NCBI RefSeq assembly: GCF_003574965.1
Contig: NZ_CP032317.1
Coordinates: 2,852,001-2,916,000, forward strand
DNA: 64,000 bases
From: Hymenobacter oligotrophus
GTDB taxonomy: Bacteria > Bacteroidota > Bacteroidia > Cytophagales > Hymenobacteraceae
Direction: 5' to 3'
The stretch's first letter is position 1. Each line of letters starts with the position of its first letter. The translations under genes were made by a program, and so were the position numbers. The notes beneath the pieces are model-generated. The model was not told where the DNA came from and did no database searches. It saw only the letters and a list, made by a program, of their open reading frames with translations. Of the stretch, positions 41,575 to 53,757 are shown one piece after another.

Positions 41575-43758
41575 ATGCCTCGTTTTTTACGCCTCGTTGC
41601 AGGCTTTCTTCTTTCTTTATATGTACTGAATGGCACCGCCACAGCCCAGCGCGTGGGCGTGGTGCTATCGGGGGGCGGGGCCAAGGGCCTGGCCCACGTG
41701 GGCGTGCTGAAGGTGCTCGAGCAAAACGGCATCCCCATCGACTACATCGTGGGCACCAGCATGGGCTCGGTGGTGGGGGCGCTGTACTCGGCCGGTTACT
41801 CGCCGCGCGAAATCGAGCAAATCGTTATCCAGCCCGAATTTCAGTACTGGGTGTCGGGCAAGCAGCCCGCCGACCGCACCTTCAACTACATTACCGCCGA
41901 CCCCAACCCCTCGGCGCTGCGCGTGGGGCTGGCCGTCGATTCGTCGTTTCGGACGCGGGTTACGCCCAACCTGATCAACGACGTGAACCTGAACTTTGTG
42001 CTGGCCAAAATGCTGGCGCCGGCCGGGGCTATTTCGGGCTACAACTTCGATAAGCTGTTTGTGCCGTTCCGCTGCCTGGCCGCCGAGGTGTTCACGCGCA
42101 ACCAGGTAATTCAGCGCGAAGGCTCCATTTCCGATGCGGTGCGCAACTCCATGGCCGTGCCGCTGGTGTTTCGGCCCATCCGCAACCCCGACGGCCGCTA
42201 CCTCTTCGACGGCGGCATCTACAACAACTTCCCCACCGACGTGATGCGCTCCGAGTTTAAGCCCGACATCATCATCGGGGTGAACGTGGGCGACGTGGCG
42301 TACAAAAAATATCCCTTCGGCAAGGACGACGAGTTGCTGCTCGGTTCCATCGTGTTCCTAGGTGCCGATGTGGCCGATACCCTGGCCGTAGGCAAAAACG
42401 GCGTGTTCATTCAGCCCGACCTCGAGGGGTTTGGTGCCACCGACTTTGCCCGCGTGCGCGAGCTGATTGACCTAGGCGAAAAGGCGGCCACGGCCAAACT
42501 GCCGCAGGCGCTCCGCCGCGTGCAGCGCCGGCAGGATACCCTGGAGCTGGCGCAGCGCCGGCAGGCGTTTCAGCAACAGGCACCGCAACCGAGCTTTGCC
42601 CGCGTGGCGGTGCAGGGCCTCAACGACCAGCAGGCGGGCTTTGTGCGGCGGTTTTTCCGGCGCGACGGCGGCAGCGCCTACACCATCGACGACATCGAGG
42701 AGGGCTACTACCGTTTGGCTTCCGACGACTTTTTTCGGAACGTGTACCCGCGCATTCGCTACGACCGCACTTCGGAGGGGTACGTGTTTCAGGTGGATGC
42801 GCGCCAAAACAACAACCTCTCGGGCGAGGTGGGCTTTGTGCTCAGCTCGCGCCCCATCGACAACTTTCACCTAGGGCTGGAGTACCGCTACCTGCGCCGC
42901 TTTTTGTACCAGGCCTCGGCCAGCGTAAACATCGGGCGCTTTTACAACGCGGCGCGGGGCTCGTTCCGCATCAATGTGCCGGCGCGCTACTCGTATTACC
43001 TCGAGCCTACCATTATCTACAACCAGTGGAACTACCAGAAAACCGGTGGCCTGCTGGGGCGCGATGTGGTGAGCACCCAAGTGCGGCAGCAGGATTTAAA
43101 AGCGGGCGTGCAGTTGGGCCTGAGCCCCAACTACCGCAGCCGCATTTTGCTGGAAGGCGCATGGTTTACGCGGCAGGACGAATACGCCAACGTAAACGAA
43201 ATATCGAACACCGACCGCCTCGACGAAACCGACTTTACGGGCTACACGGCCGCCGCGCAGTTTGCGCGCAACTCGCTTAACCGCAAGCAATACGCCACCA
43301 GCGGCCGGCGGGCAGTGTTTACGGCGCGCTTGGTGTACGGCCGCGAGCAGCTTACGCCCGGCACCACCTCGCTGATTGAGGAGGAGCGCGAACGGTACCT
43401 ACGCTGGCTGCAGGTGCGCGCTTTCACGGAGCAGTTTTTTCCGTTGAAAAACGAAAAGCAAAGCTGGGGCTACTTTGGCGAAGTGATGATCAGCGGGCAG
43501 CCGCGCTTCTACAACTACCGCTCGTCGGTTACGGCCGCGCCGATTTTTGCGCCCCTGCCCGACTCGCGCACCTTGTTTTTGGAAAACTACCGCTCGGCGC
43601 GCTACGTGGCCGCGGGGTTGCGCTTTAACCAGGGCGTGGTGGGCAAGCTGGAGTGGCGAACCGAAGCCTATGTGCACGTGCGGCACCAGCCGCTGCGCCA
43701 GGGCGAAACCAGGAGGCCGACCGCGACGGCCGTTTTAGCCTGGAGCGCCCGCGCCTAA
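41575..43758 (+). CDS. Patatin-like phospholipase fused to outer-membrane barrel (3' end frameshifted)
   Basis: A 727-aa open frame. A signal peptide (MPRFLRLVAGFLLSLYVLNG…TAQ) is followed by the patatin domain: oxyanion GGGAKGLAHVG, nucleophile GTSMGSVVGALYS and Asp in FDGGIYNNFP. A POTRA-like region and a BamA/Omp85-type barrel come after residue 330. The open frame ends at 43758, but the true C-terminus is seen in other frames (DGRFSLERPRLTASTGLVYQ, then RWGVFGHIGYLLFQSRALE, stop at 43897). Single bases seem missing near 43711 (GAAAC for GAAAAC) and 43800. It is a type-V-like esterase of the PlpD class. Confidence 0.93.
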   Translation: MPRFLRLVAGFLLSLYVLNGTATAQRVGVVLSGGGAKGLAHVGVLKVLEQNGIPIDYIVGTSMGSVVGALYSAGYSPREIEQIVIQPEFQYWVSGKQPADRTFNYITADPNPSALRVGLAVDSSFRTRVTPNLINDVNLNFVLAKMLAPAGAISGYNFDKLFVPFRCLAAEVFTRNQVIQREGSISDAVRNSMAVPLVFRPIRNPDGRYLFDGGIYNNFPTDVMRSEFKPDIIIGVNVGDVAYKKYPFGKDDELLLGSIVFLGADVADTLAVGKNGVFIQPDLEGFGATDFARVRELIDLGEKAATAKLPQALRRVQRRQDTLELAQRRQAFQQQAPQPSFARVAVQGLNDQQAGFVRRFFRRDGGSAYTIDDIEEGYYRLASDDFFRNVYPRIRYDRTSEGYVFQVDARQNNNLSGEVGFVLSSRPIDNFHLGLEYRYLRRFLYQASASVNIGRFYNAARGSFRINVPARYSYYLEPTIIYNQWNYQKTGGLLGRDVVSTQVRQQDLKAGVQLGLSPNYRSRILLEGAWFTRQDEYANVNEISNTDRLDETDFTGYTAAAQFARNSLNRKQYATSGRRAVFTARLVYGREQLTPGTTSLIEEERERYLRWLQVRAFTEQFFPLKNEKQSWGYFGEVMISGQPRFYNYRSSVTAAPIFAPLPDSRTLFLENYRSARYVAAGLRFNQGVVGKLEWRTEAYVHVRHQPLRQGETRRPTATAVLAWSARA

Positions 43759-43934
43759 CGGCCAGCACCGGCTTGGTGTACCAAACGCCTATTGGCCGCT
43801 GGCTGTGCACCTCATTCATTACGACGACCCGGCCAAGCGCTGGGGCGTGTTTGGGCACATTGGTTACTTGCTGTTCCAGAGCCGCGCCTTGGAATAAGGC
43901 TGCAAACGCAACCCAAAGCACCCTTGTGCACCCG

Positions 43935-43984
43935 CCCCGCGGCCCTAGGTTCAGCTCCGACCTAGGGCCGCGGGGCCGGTTTTA
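43935..43984 (+). terminator. Terminator of the patatin gene with CCTAGG in both arms
   Basis: CCCCGCGGCCCTAGGT (43935–43950) and ACCTAGGGCCGCGGGG (43960–43975) pair perfectly over 16 bases, then CCGGTTTTATTG. Confidence 0.88.
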
Positions 43985-44110
43985 TTGCCGCGCCATAGTT
44001 GTTCGAACTTTGAAATACAAATTTAAATCTGGTGAAAATTATGTGATTGCGCGAGGGCATAGCCGCCCGGTACCTTAGCTGGCGAAACCGAACCTCATAC
44101 CACCTTCGCT

Positions 44111-44763
44111 ATGAAAACTTTCCGCTTTGCCCTCGCCGCCCTCCTGCTTGCCGGCACGCTCAGCACCGCATCCGTGGCCCAGTCGCGCGAGATTTACGAG
44201 AACCCCAATTCAAAACCCTGGCGCAAAAGCACAAGCAGCTGGCCATTCTGCCATTTGCCGTGACGATGACGACCAAAAAGCTGCCCAAGGCGTAACGCAG
44301 GAGCAAGTGCACCAGCAGGAGCTGCAAGAGGGCAAAAACGTGCAGAGCGCCCTGCACACCTACTTCCTGAAACACCAAAGCTCCGACAACTTCACGGTAA
44401 CGTTTCAGGACATCAACAAAACCACACGTTGTTGGCCAAGGCCGGCCTCACGCCCGAAAACATGAGCGGCAAACCTCGGAAGAGCTGGCCACGCTGCTCG
44501 GGGTTGACGGCGTAGTGTCGGGCACGTTCGTGACGGACAAGCCGCTTTCCGACGGCGCGGCCGTAGCCATGGCCGTGCTGGTGGGCGTATCGGGCCCCAC
44601 CAACTCGGGCCGCACCAGCATCAGCATCAACGATGGTGCCACGGGCGAGCTGCTCTGGAAGTACGACAAGGCCCTGTCGCGCGGCCTCGGCTCCGATACC
44701 AGCACCATCATCAACGCCATTATGCGCAAGTGCTCTAAGATGTTCCCCTACGCCAAATCATAA
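44111..44763 (+). pseudogene. Exported CsgG/LpoB-like protein, multiple frameshifts
   Basis: Joining frames gives one protein of about 218 residues: signal peptide MKTFRFALAALLLAGTLSTA…VAQ, then FKTLAQKHKQLAILPFAVTM, SALHTYFLKHQSSDNFTVTF, ENMSGKTSEELATLLGVDGV, VSGTFVTDKPLSDGAAVAMA and SISINDGATGELLWKYDKAL. The QLAILPF…GVDGVVSGTF pattern resembles CsgG/LpoB-type envelope proteins. One base is missing near 44207, 44290, 44424 and 44473. Because the neighbours are broken in the same way, sequence error is more likely than decay. Confidence 0.75.
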
Positions 44764-44953
44764 GGCACAAGCACTTAGGGCCCCGTTGCCCACGCGAGCG
44801 AAACGCTCGGGTTGCCAACGCAGCTCGGGCGTTTCGCGTGGGGCGGGCTGCTAAAGCGGGGCACGCCTAGGTGCTTAGCCACCAATTTGCGCAAGGCAAG
44901 CAACGCCGCGCCCAATTTTTCATCCGTTAGGTTGCTGCTATTACCTTGCTGCT

Positions 44954-46763
44954 ATGAAAAACACGCTGCGCTACGGCTTGCTGGCCGGGCTGCTCCTGGC
45001 CGGGCTCTCGGCCCAGGCTCAAAAGAGCTGACGTACACCGTCGACATCGACCCCAAGGTTTCGACCAACGAGTTTCGGGTGCGGCTGCAACTGCCCAAGC
45101 TCAAGAAAGACCAAGCCGTTTACCAGTTTGCCTCCACGGCGCCCGGCACCTACCAGGTAATGGATATGGGCCGCTTCGTGAGCAATTTTCAGGCCTTCGA
45201 CGGCAAGGGCAAGCCCCTAGGTGCCAAGCAGGTTTCGAAAACCAGTGGCAACTGGAGCGCCCCGACAAAACGCGCGAAATCCGCTACACCATTGCCGAAA
45301 CCTGGGACACCCCGGTGAAGAGCACCGCATTTACCGCATGTGCGGCTCGTCGCTGGAGGCCGACCACGCCCTGCTTAACGGGCAAACGGTATTCGGCTAC
45401 CCGCAGGGCATGCAGGGCAACCCGTTGCGCATTAAGCTGAACTACCCCGCCGATTGGAAAGTGGGCACGGCCCTGGTGCCCGATGCGCAGGGCTATTACC
45501 GCACCAAGAGCTACGACCACGCCGTGGATTCGCCGATTTTGCTGGGGCCGCCTTACGCAGGCCAGCACCAAGCTCGGCGACGCGGAAGTGGCGTTGTACA
45601 CGTACTCCAAAACCGACGTGGTGCAGGCCGAGCCGCTGCTGGGCTACATGCAAAAAATGCTGAACGCGGCGCAGGCCTTTTTGGTGGAGCTGCCCGTTAA
45701 GCGTTACGCCTTTCTGTACCACTTCGAGGACGTGGACCAGGGCGCTTGGGAGCACTCCTACAGCTCGGAGTACACCCTGAAAGAGCGGCCCTCACGCCCC
45801 AATCGGCGCAGCCCATTACCGATATGGCCGCGCACGAGTTCTTCCACATCGTAACGCCGCTCAACATCCACTCCGAAATCATCGAGCGGTTCAACTTTGT
45901 GCAGCCCACCGGCTCGCAGCACCTGTGGCTGTACGAGGGCACCACCGAGTGGGCCGCCCACATGATGCAGCTGCGCGGCGGCCTGATTACGCTGGATGAG
46001 TACCTGGCCACGCTGCGCAACAAAGTGGGCTACAGCCAGGAGCGCGCCGACACCACGTACTCGCTCAAGCGCCTAGGTCTGAACTCGTTTTCCGACGAAG
46101 GGCAGCAGCAGTACGGCAACATTTACCAGCGCGGCGCCCTCACGGCTTCCCTGCTCGATTTGCGCCTGCTGGAGCTTTCGGGCGGCAAGCGCGGGCTGCG
46201 CGAGGTGCTGCTGGAGCTGGCAAGCAATACGGCCCGAGCAAGCCCGTGAGCGAGCAAAGCTTCTTCGACGATTTCACGAAGGCGACGCACCCCGAAATCC
46301 GCGACTTTTTTGCGCGCTACGTGAGAATGCCCGAGCCGCTGCCCTTGCAGCAGTACTACGCCAAGGTGGGCATCACCTACACGCCGTACTGCGCTCCGGC
46401 CGCCGCCGGGCGGCCCTGCCCACGCGGCAGCTGGGTTTCCGGGCTGGTCAGGCTGGCATCGAGTTCAGCCGCGTACCGGCTCCGCTGCAGGCCGCCGGCG
46501 TGCAGGTAGGCGACCAGCTGGTGGCCGTGGAGGGCAAGGCCCGTAACCTACGACAACCTCGAACAATGCTCGAGCGGTGGAAGCCCGCCAGCCCGGCGCC
46601 GAGTACGAGCTGACGATTCGCCGCAACGGCACCGACAAAGCAAGTGCGCCCGCGCCTGCTCGACGAAGAAGAAGTGAAGCGCTACTCCTTCGCCGTGAAC
46701 CCGCAAGCCACGCCCCAGCAGCTGGCCCTGCGCGAAGCCTGGCTGAAGAACCTGCCGCGCTAG
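44954..46763 (+). pseudogene. M61 family (glycyl aminopeptidase) peptidase with PDZ domain, frameshifted
   Basis: Reassembled frames read through an M61 enzyme: signal peptide MKNTLRYGLLAGLLLAGLSA, N-terminal beta domain (ELTYTVDIDPKVSTNEFRVR), then the zinc motif HEFFHIVTPLNIHSE and catalytic LWLYEGTTEWAAHMM, followed by a PDZ domain (GVQVGDQLVAVEGK) and a final LREAWLKNLPR. Indels occur near 45022, 45243, 45320, 45550, 45785, 46232, 46400 and several further 3'. All domains are otherwise complete, so the real gene is probably intact and the sequence here is unreliable. Confidence 0.85.
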
Positions 46764-46792
46764 GCCCTAGGTAGTTTTACCGGCCTGGTGCC

Positions 46793-46826
46793 AAAGGCCC
46801 ACTTGCCAGCCGGCGGGTGGGCCTTT
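46793..46826. terminator. Bidirectional terminator between M61 and trehalase genes
   Basis: AAAGGCCCAC (46793–46802) pairs with GTGGGCCTTT (46817–46826). The two flanking genes converge on it. Confidence 0.8.
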
Positions 46827-46849
46827 GCTTTGCCGGGCGCGGCGGGCAC

Positions 46850-48398
46850 CTAGGGCCGTGGCTCGGGCAGCCGGTAGCGGTTCATCAGCGTCAGGAGCAC
46901 GCCGTTGGTCCACCCGAAGCCGTCTTGCGTGGGGTACTCGCCGCCGCCGGCCTCGAGGTTGGTGTTCACCACGTTGTACTTCTCGAGCAGTTTGCCAGTT
47001 TGCCCGAACACGCGCACGTTCAGGGCAACCCAGCGCGTGGCAATGGTGCGCGCCAACTCGCGCTGCCGGTAGTGATCGAGGCCCTCGATGGCCACGTACT
47101 GCAGCGGGGCCCAGCCGTTGGGGGCATCCCACTGCTCGCCGCTGCTGTTGAGCGTGGTGAGCAGGCCGCCGTCTTTCAGAAAGTCGCGCTGCAGGCCGGC
47201 GGCTACGGCGCGGGCTTGCCTGGGCGTGGCTATCCGCACGAACAGCGGGAACACGCCCGCCAAGGTGCGAATAGCGGCGGGTTGCTGCGCCGCCAGGTCG
47301 TAATCGGTAAACCAGTTGGCTTGCGCGTTCCAGCAGTAGCGGAGCAAGGCTTTTTGGCGCTGGGCAGCCTTGCGGTCGTATGCTTTGGCCTCGCCGCCTG
47401 GCCCTGGGCGCGGTAGCTGCGGTCAATGGTTTGCTCGAGCGAGAGCACGCAGTTCAGATCGACAGGCACCAGCTCCGTGGTGCGGATGGAGGCCAAGCCG
47501 CCGGCCGGGCCAAACCGCGCGTGCTGAAATCCCAGCCCGAGGCAGCGGCGGCGCGCATGTGCGGTAAAAAACCGGTTTGGGCTGCGCGCTTTTGGCGGCC
47601 GTGGCCACGTCCTCGGCGTACGACTCCTCGCGCGGGTAGTCGCCGCTGTCGTAGTAGCGGTTGAGCACCTCGCCGCCGGGCAGGCGCGCCACGCGGCGGG
47701 TGGCCTGGCCCGGCAGCAGCGAGTCGGCGCCGGCCATCCAGTAGGCGTACTCCTGCAACAGTTGCGGGTGGTAGCGGCGCAGCACCGTATCACCTTGGGC
47801 TTGGGCCAGCAATTGCACCATCAGGGCAAACAACGGCGGCTGCGAGCGGGTGAGGTAGTACGTGCGGTTGCCGTTGGGCACAAAGCCGTAACGGCCAATC
47901 AGCGAGGCAAAGTTATCCACCATGCTGCGCATCAGCGGCGTGCGGCCGCTTTCGCGCAGGCCCAGCAGGGTAAAGTACGAATCCCAGTAGTACACCTCGC
48001 GGAAGCGTCCGCCCGGCACGATGTACGGCTTGGGCAGCGGCAGCAGCGAGGCGTGGGGCCCTACCGAATCCTGCGGTTGGCGCTGCAGCACCGTCCAGAG
48101 CGTATCGAGGTGGCGCCGAATGCCGCCGCTTACGTTGGCGCGGTAGCCTTCGGCGGCTTGCGCGGGCAGCTCGAAGTAGGCCAGCACAAAGGTCAAAGCC
48201 GGCTGATTTCTCTGCTCGTAGGCTTGCACAATGGCGGCCGGCGGGGCTTTGGGACGCGCATCCAAAGGTTTTGCTGTCCTCGAACAAGCGGCTGGTTTGC
48301 ACGGCCTCAAACAAGCCCGGGTACAGCTGCCGCGGCGAGGCTTGCGCCCAGGCACCTAGGCTCAGCAGCCAGCAAGCAACAACAAGCACGTATTTCAT
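46850..48398 (-). pseudogene. treA: Periplasmic trehalase (GH37), frameshifted
   Basis: It reads leftwards from MKYVLVVACWLLSLGAWAQ (signal peptide) and hydrolyses trehalose to two glucoses. Trehalase signature 1 is seen as PGGRFREVYYWDSYFTLLGL and signature 2 as QWDAPNGWAPLQYVAIEGL, both intact. The catalytic acid region (GWDFSTRWF in family form) is visible only across frames near 47525, and EAGGGEYPTQDGFGWTNGV near the end carries the base. Frame breaks fall near 48270, 47540–47570, 47510 and 47380. The full protein would be about 515 residues, normal for the family. Confidence 0.88.
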
Positions 48399-48463
48399 AG
48401 CGGCAACACAGGCATTGGTGTAGGCAGTACGTAGGGCTTGGCGCCTAGGTGCTGCGGCCGCGG

Positions 48464-48886
48464 CTACATCATGGGGTGGTTGGGTACCCGCTGGCTTTGC
48501 CGCTGCAGCCATACGTAAGCCGTAGCTACGTCGTCGAAGGTGCCAACCACTGGTTTCTTTATTTGAAGCAGCATGCTTTCGGTGAGCCGGCGGGCCTCAA
48601 ACTCGCGCGGCATTACCCACGCCACGTGCTCCAGCCCGGCGCGCATCATTTCCTCGAGCCACCACGCTCCCCAAAGCGTGGGTTGCACGGTGGTGCGCGT
48701 AATGCCGGAGTTGTCGTTTAGGATCTTGGCGCACGGTTGCTGGCGCAGGGCTTGCAGCATGAGCATGCACCCGGCTTGCGAAGTCTCCTGGTTGTGCTCG
48801 CCGCGCCAATCGGCGTACAGCCACGCGTTGGCGGCATCGTAGCTGATGCTAATCAGATCGGTGCGGACGATGAGTTGCAGCTCCAT
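48464..48886 (-). CDS. STAS/SEC14-like small protein
   Basis: A 140-aa protein beginning MELQLIVRTDLISISYDAAN. The fold pattern is beta-rich at first (AWLYADWRGEH), then a helix (SQAGCMLMLQALRQQPCAKI), a strand and a surface helix (LWGAWWLEEMMRAGLEHVAW, VMP). It resembles STAS/SpoIIAA-like or SEC14-like domains and is a paralogue in pattern of the protein encoded at 56754–57203. The ATG at 48886 is chosen because the upstream 99 codons overlap the pta leader and lack similarity. Function unknown. Confidence 0.65.
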   Translation of the reverse strand: MELQLIVRTDLISISYDAANAWLYADWRGEHNQETSQAGCMLMLQALRQQPCAKILNDNSGITRTTVQPTLWGAWWLEEMMRAGLEHVAWVMPREFEARRLTESMLLQIKKPVVGTFDDVATAYVWLQRQSQRVPNHPMM

Positions 48887-49094
48887 GCGGTACGGCAGGG
48901 CTTGGAGGTGGTAAGCGGCTATCGGCTTGCAGAAAGATAGCGGTTTCGTGTTACTCTGGAGCCGCAACGGGCTAGCTTGCCGCGGGACAGGTATACCCGC
49001 GCGGCTCCCGTGCGTAAGCACTTTCTGTGGCGGCGCCGGCTGGGTTGCGCGGGCCCCATTGCCAGCGTCCGATTCTATTTTCCGATTCTCCTGC

Positions 49095-51184
<2,090 letters not shown>

Positions 51185-51295
51185 CGGGCTGCGCCCCCTT
51201 TGGCGCTCCGGCAACCGCTCATTTGCCCGTAACTTGCCGCCCGCCAAAGGCCCAATGCGCGGCGTTTGGCAATCGAAACAGCCACACAAGTACTT

Positions 51296-52226
51296 ATGCC
51301 CTCAGGATTTTTTGCTTTGCTGGATGACATTTCGGCTTTGGTAAAAGCAAGTGCCGCCAGTTTAGACGACGTACCCACCCAGGTAGCCAAAACCACCGGC
51401 AAAGTGTCGGGCATTGTAATCGACGACACGGCCCGTAACGCCCAAGTACGTGGTGGGCCTCGACCCCTCGCGCGAGCTTTCCATCATTTACCGGATTGCC
51501 AAAAAATCGTTAATCAACAAATTGCTGATTCTGAGTCCGGCGGCCTTGGTGCTGGGCTATTTTGCCCCGTGGGCCATTACCCCGATACTCATGCTGGGTG
51601 GCGCTTTTTTGTGCTTCGAGGGGTACGAGAAGGTGCATTCCATGTTCAGCAAGCACCACGAGGTGCACCCCGAAAGCGAAGAAGTAAAGGCCATTAGCCC
51701 CGAAGAGCTGGAGCAAGAGCGGGTTACCGGCGCGGTGCGCACCGACATTATTCTGTCGGCCGAGATTATGGCCATTGCCTACAGCCAGGTAACCGATCAG
51801 CCGATTGTAAACCAAGTGGTGGTGATGCTGGCCGTGGCCGTGTTCATTACGGTGGCCGTGTACGGTTTTGTGGGCCTGATTGTGAAAGCCGACGATTTTG
51901 GCGTGCACTTGGCGCAGGACAAGTACCACCCCGCCGCCCAAACATTCGGCCGCGGTATCGTAAAGTTCATGCCGCATTTTCTGAAGATTTTGAGCTACGT
52001 GGGCACGGCCGCCATGCTGTGGGTAGGCGCTGAAATCATCGCGCACGGCATTCCTTACACCGCGCATTTGCTGCACGATTTGGAACACGCCCTGGCCGAC
52101 GTGCCGGCCGTGGCTTGGTTTGCCAAAGCCCTGGCCTGCGGCATCGGCGGACTTATCCTGGGCTTTTTTATCGAAAAAATTGTGGTGCTGGTGAAGAAAG
52201 CACTGCCGGCCAAAACCGAAAAATGA
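51296..52226 (+). pseudogene. DUF808 (YedI-like) membrane protein, one frameshift
   Basis: MPSGFFALLDDISALVKASA then LDDVPTQVAKTTGKVSGIVI is the DUF808 N-terminus; the frame then shifts by one extra C near 51430 and continues as YVVGLDPSRELSIIYRIAKK to the end at 52226 (LALPAKTEK region). Several hydrophobic segments follow (LLILSPAALVLGYFAPWAI, VVMLAVAVFITVAVYGFVGL, LACGIGGLILGFFIEKIVVL). It is an inner-membrane protein of unknown function, lying between pta and ackA. Restoring the base gives about 309 residues. Probably a real gene with a sequence error. Confidence 0.85.
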
Positions 52227-52363
52227 TTTAACCTAGGCGGCCGGGCTGTGCGCTTTGCTACCAATAGCCAAGTATTGCGTAACTCTTCACCCCAACCAAC
52301 CACCGGCACCGCCTTGGCCTTCGCGCTCGACGAGGGGCCCAACCCGGCGGCACGGCTTCGCCT

Positions 52364-53572
52364 ATGAACATTTTCGTCATCAACTCCGGCAGCAGCTCGC
52401 TTAAGTACCAGCTGTTTCGACTGCCGGCCGAGCAGCCCCTGTGCAGCGGCCTGGTCGAGCGCATTGGCTTGGCCGAGCCGCGCATCACGCACAAAGTGTT
52501 TGCCGGCGGCGAGGAGCAGGTTATCCGGCAGAGCCCCACGCAGTTGCCCGACCACCGCGCCGGACTGCAAGCCGTGCTGCAACTGCTCACCGACGCTACC
52601 CTAGGTGTAATTGCCAACCCGGCCGACATAGAGGTGGTGGGGCACCGCGTGGTGCACGGCGGCGAAACATTTGCCGCCACCACGGTCATCAACCCGGCAG
52701 TAAAAGCCGAAATCAAGCGGCTGTTTTCGTTGGCGCCGCTGCACAATCCGGCCAACTACCTGGGCATTGAGGTGGCCGAGCAAGTCTTTCCGCAAGCCAA
52801 GCAAGTGGCCGTTTTCGATACGGCGTTTCACCAAACCTTGCCCGAGCAGGCCTACCGCTACGCCCTGCCCGAGGCGCTGTACCGCCAGCACGGCATTCGG
52901 GTGTACGGTTTTCATGGCACCAGCCACAAGTACGTGGCCGCGCAAGCCGCCGCTTACCTGGGCAACCCCGACGCGAGGCTTGTCACCATTCATTTGGGCA
53001 ACGGCTGCAGCATGGCGGCCGTGCGCGGCGGCCGCTCGCTCGATACCACCATGGGCTTTGGGCCGCTGGCCGGGCTGGTGATGGGCACCCGTTCCGGCGA
53101 CCTGGACCCCTCCATTCTCTTCCACCTCATCGAGCACCTAGGCTACTCGCCGCCCGAGGCCAGCAACCTGCTCAACAAGCAAAGCGGCATGCTCGGCCTT
53201 ACCGGCTACAGCGACATGCGCGACATTGGCCGGGCCCTCGACGAAGGCGACGAACGCGCCCGCCTGGCCTACGAGCTGTACGCCTACCGCATCAAGAAAT
53301 ACATTGGCGCCTACGCCGCCGTGCTGGGCGGCCTCGATGCGCTGGTGTTCACGGCTGGCGTGGGCGAAAACGACCCGCTGACGCGCCGCCTCGCCTGCCA
53401 GGGCGTGGAGTTCCTAGGTGTCCGCCTCGACGAAGAGCAGAACCAGCTGCGCAACGGGCAGCTGCGCGAAATCAACGCGGCCGATGCGGCGGTGAAAGTG
53501 CTGGTAGTGCCCACCAACGAGGAGCTGGAAATTGCCCAACAGTGTTATCAGCTGTTAGCTGACAGCTATTAG
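52364..53572 (+). CDS. ackA: Acetate kinase
   Basis: A 402-aa enzyme that makes acetate and ATP from acetyl phosphate, working with Pta upstream. MNIFVINSGSSSLKYQLF is signature 1; HRVVHGGETF, VAVFDTAFHQTLPEQAYRYA, HLGNGCSMAAVRGGRSLDTT, RSGDLDP and FTAGVGEND are all present. Length and motifs are normal. The last residues (CYQLLADSY) are encoded inside the low-complexity repeat that follows, so the C-terminus appears to have been extended by the repeat. Confidence 0.97.
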   Translation: MNIFVINSGSSSLKYQLFRLPAEQPLCSGLVERIGLAEPRITHKVFAGGEEQVIRQSPTQLPDHRAGLQAVLQLLTDATLGVIANPADIEVVGHRVVHGGETFAATTVINPAVKAEIKRLFSLAPLHNPANYLGIEVAEQVFPQAKQVAVFDTAFHQTLPEQAYRYALPEALYRQHGIRVYGFHGTSHKYVAAQAAAYLGNPDARLVTIHLGNGCSMAAVRGGRSLDTTMGFGPLAGLVMGTRSGDLDPSILFHLIEHLGYSPPEASNLLNKQSGMLGLTGYSDMRDIGRALDEGDERARLAYELYAYRIKKYIGAYAAVLGGLDALVFTAGVGENDPLTRRLACQGVEFLGVRLDEEQNQLRNGQLREINAADAAVKVLVVPTNEELEIAQQCYQLLADSY

Positions 53573-53757
53573 CTTCTGGCTGTTAGCTGTCGGTTTTTAG
53601 CTATTAGTTTTTAGCTGTTGGCTTCCGGCGGAAGCCCTAGGTCGTAGGCAGCACCAAGCCCAACAGCCGGAGCTGCCAGCCGCGGCCTGCACAAAACCAC
53701 CCCAATAACTGATAACTGATAACTAACAACTGACCACTGACAGCTAACAACTAATAC
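53548..53757. repeat. Low-complexity inverted repeat (TAGCTGTTAG/TAACTGATAAC words)
   Basis: The left arm (53548–53625) repeats GCTGTTAGCTGACAGCTATT-like words and overlaps the ackA stop. The right arm (about 53703–53757) repeats AACTGATAACTGATAACTAA-like words and touches the M48 gene stop. The arms are complementary in word content. It resembles short tandemly repeated repetitive sequences known from cyanobacteria. Confidence 0.75.

Noticed and set aside
34102-43704. Possible tRNA or rRNA genes
   Set aside because: No cloverleaf with a recognisable T-loop (GTTCGANNC) and matching acceptor stem was seen here or elsewhere in the window; a dedicated tRNA scan was not possible.
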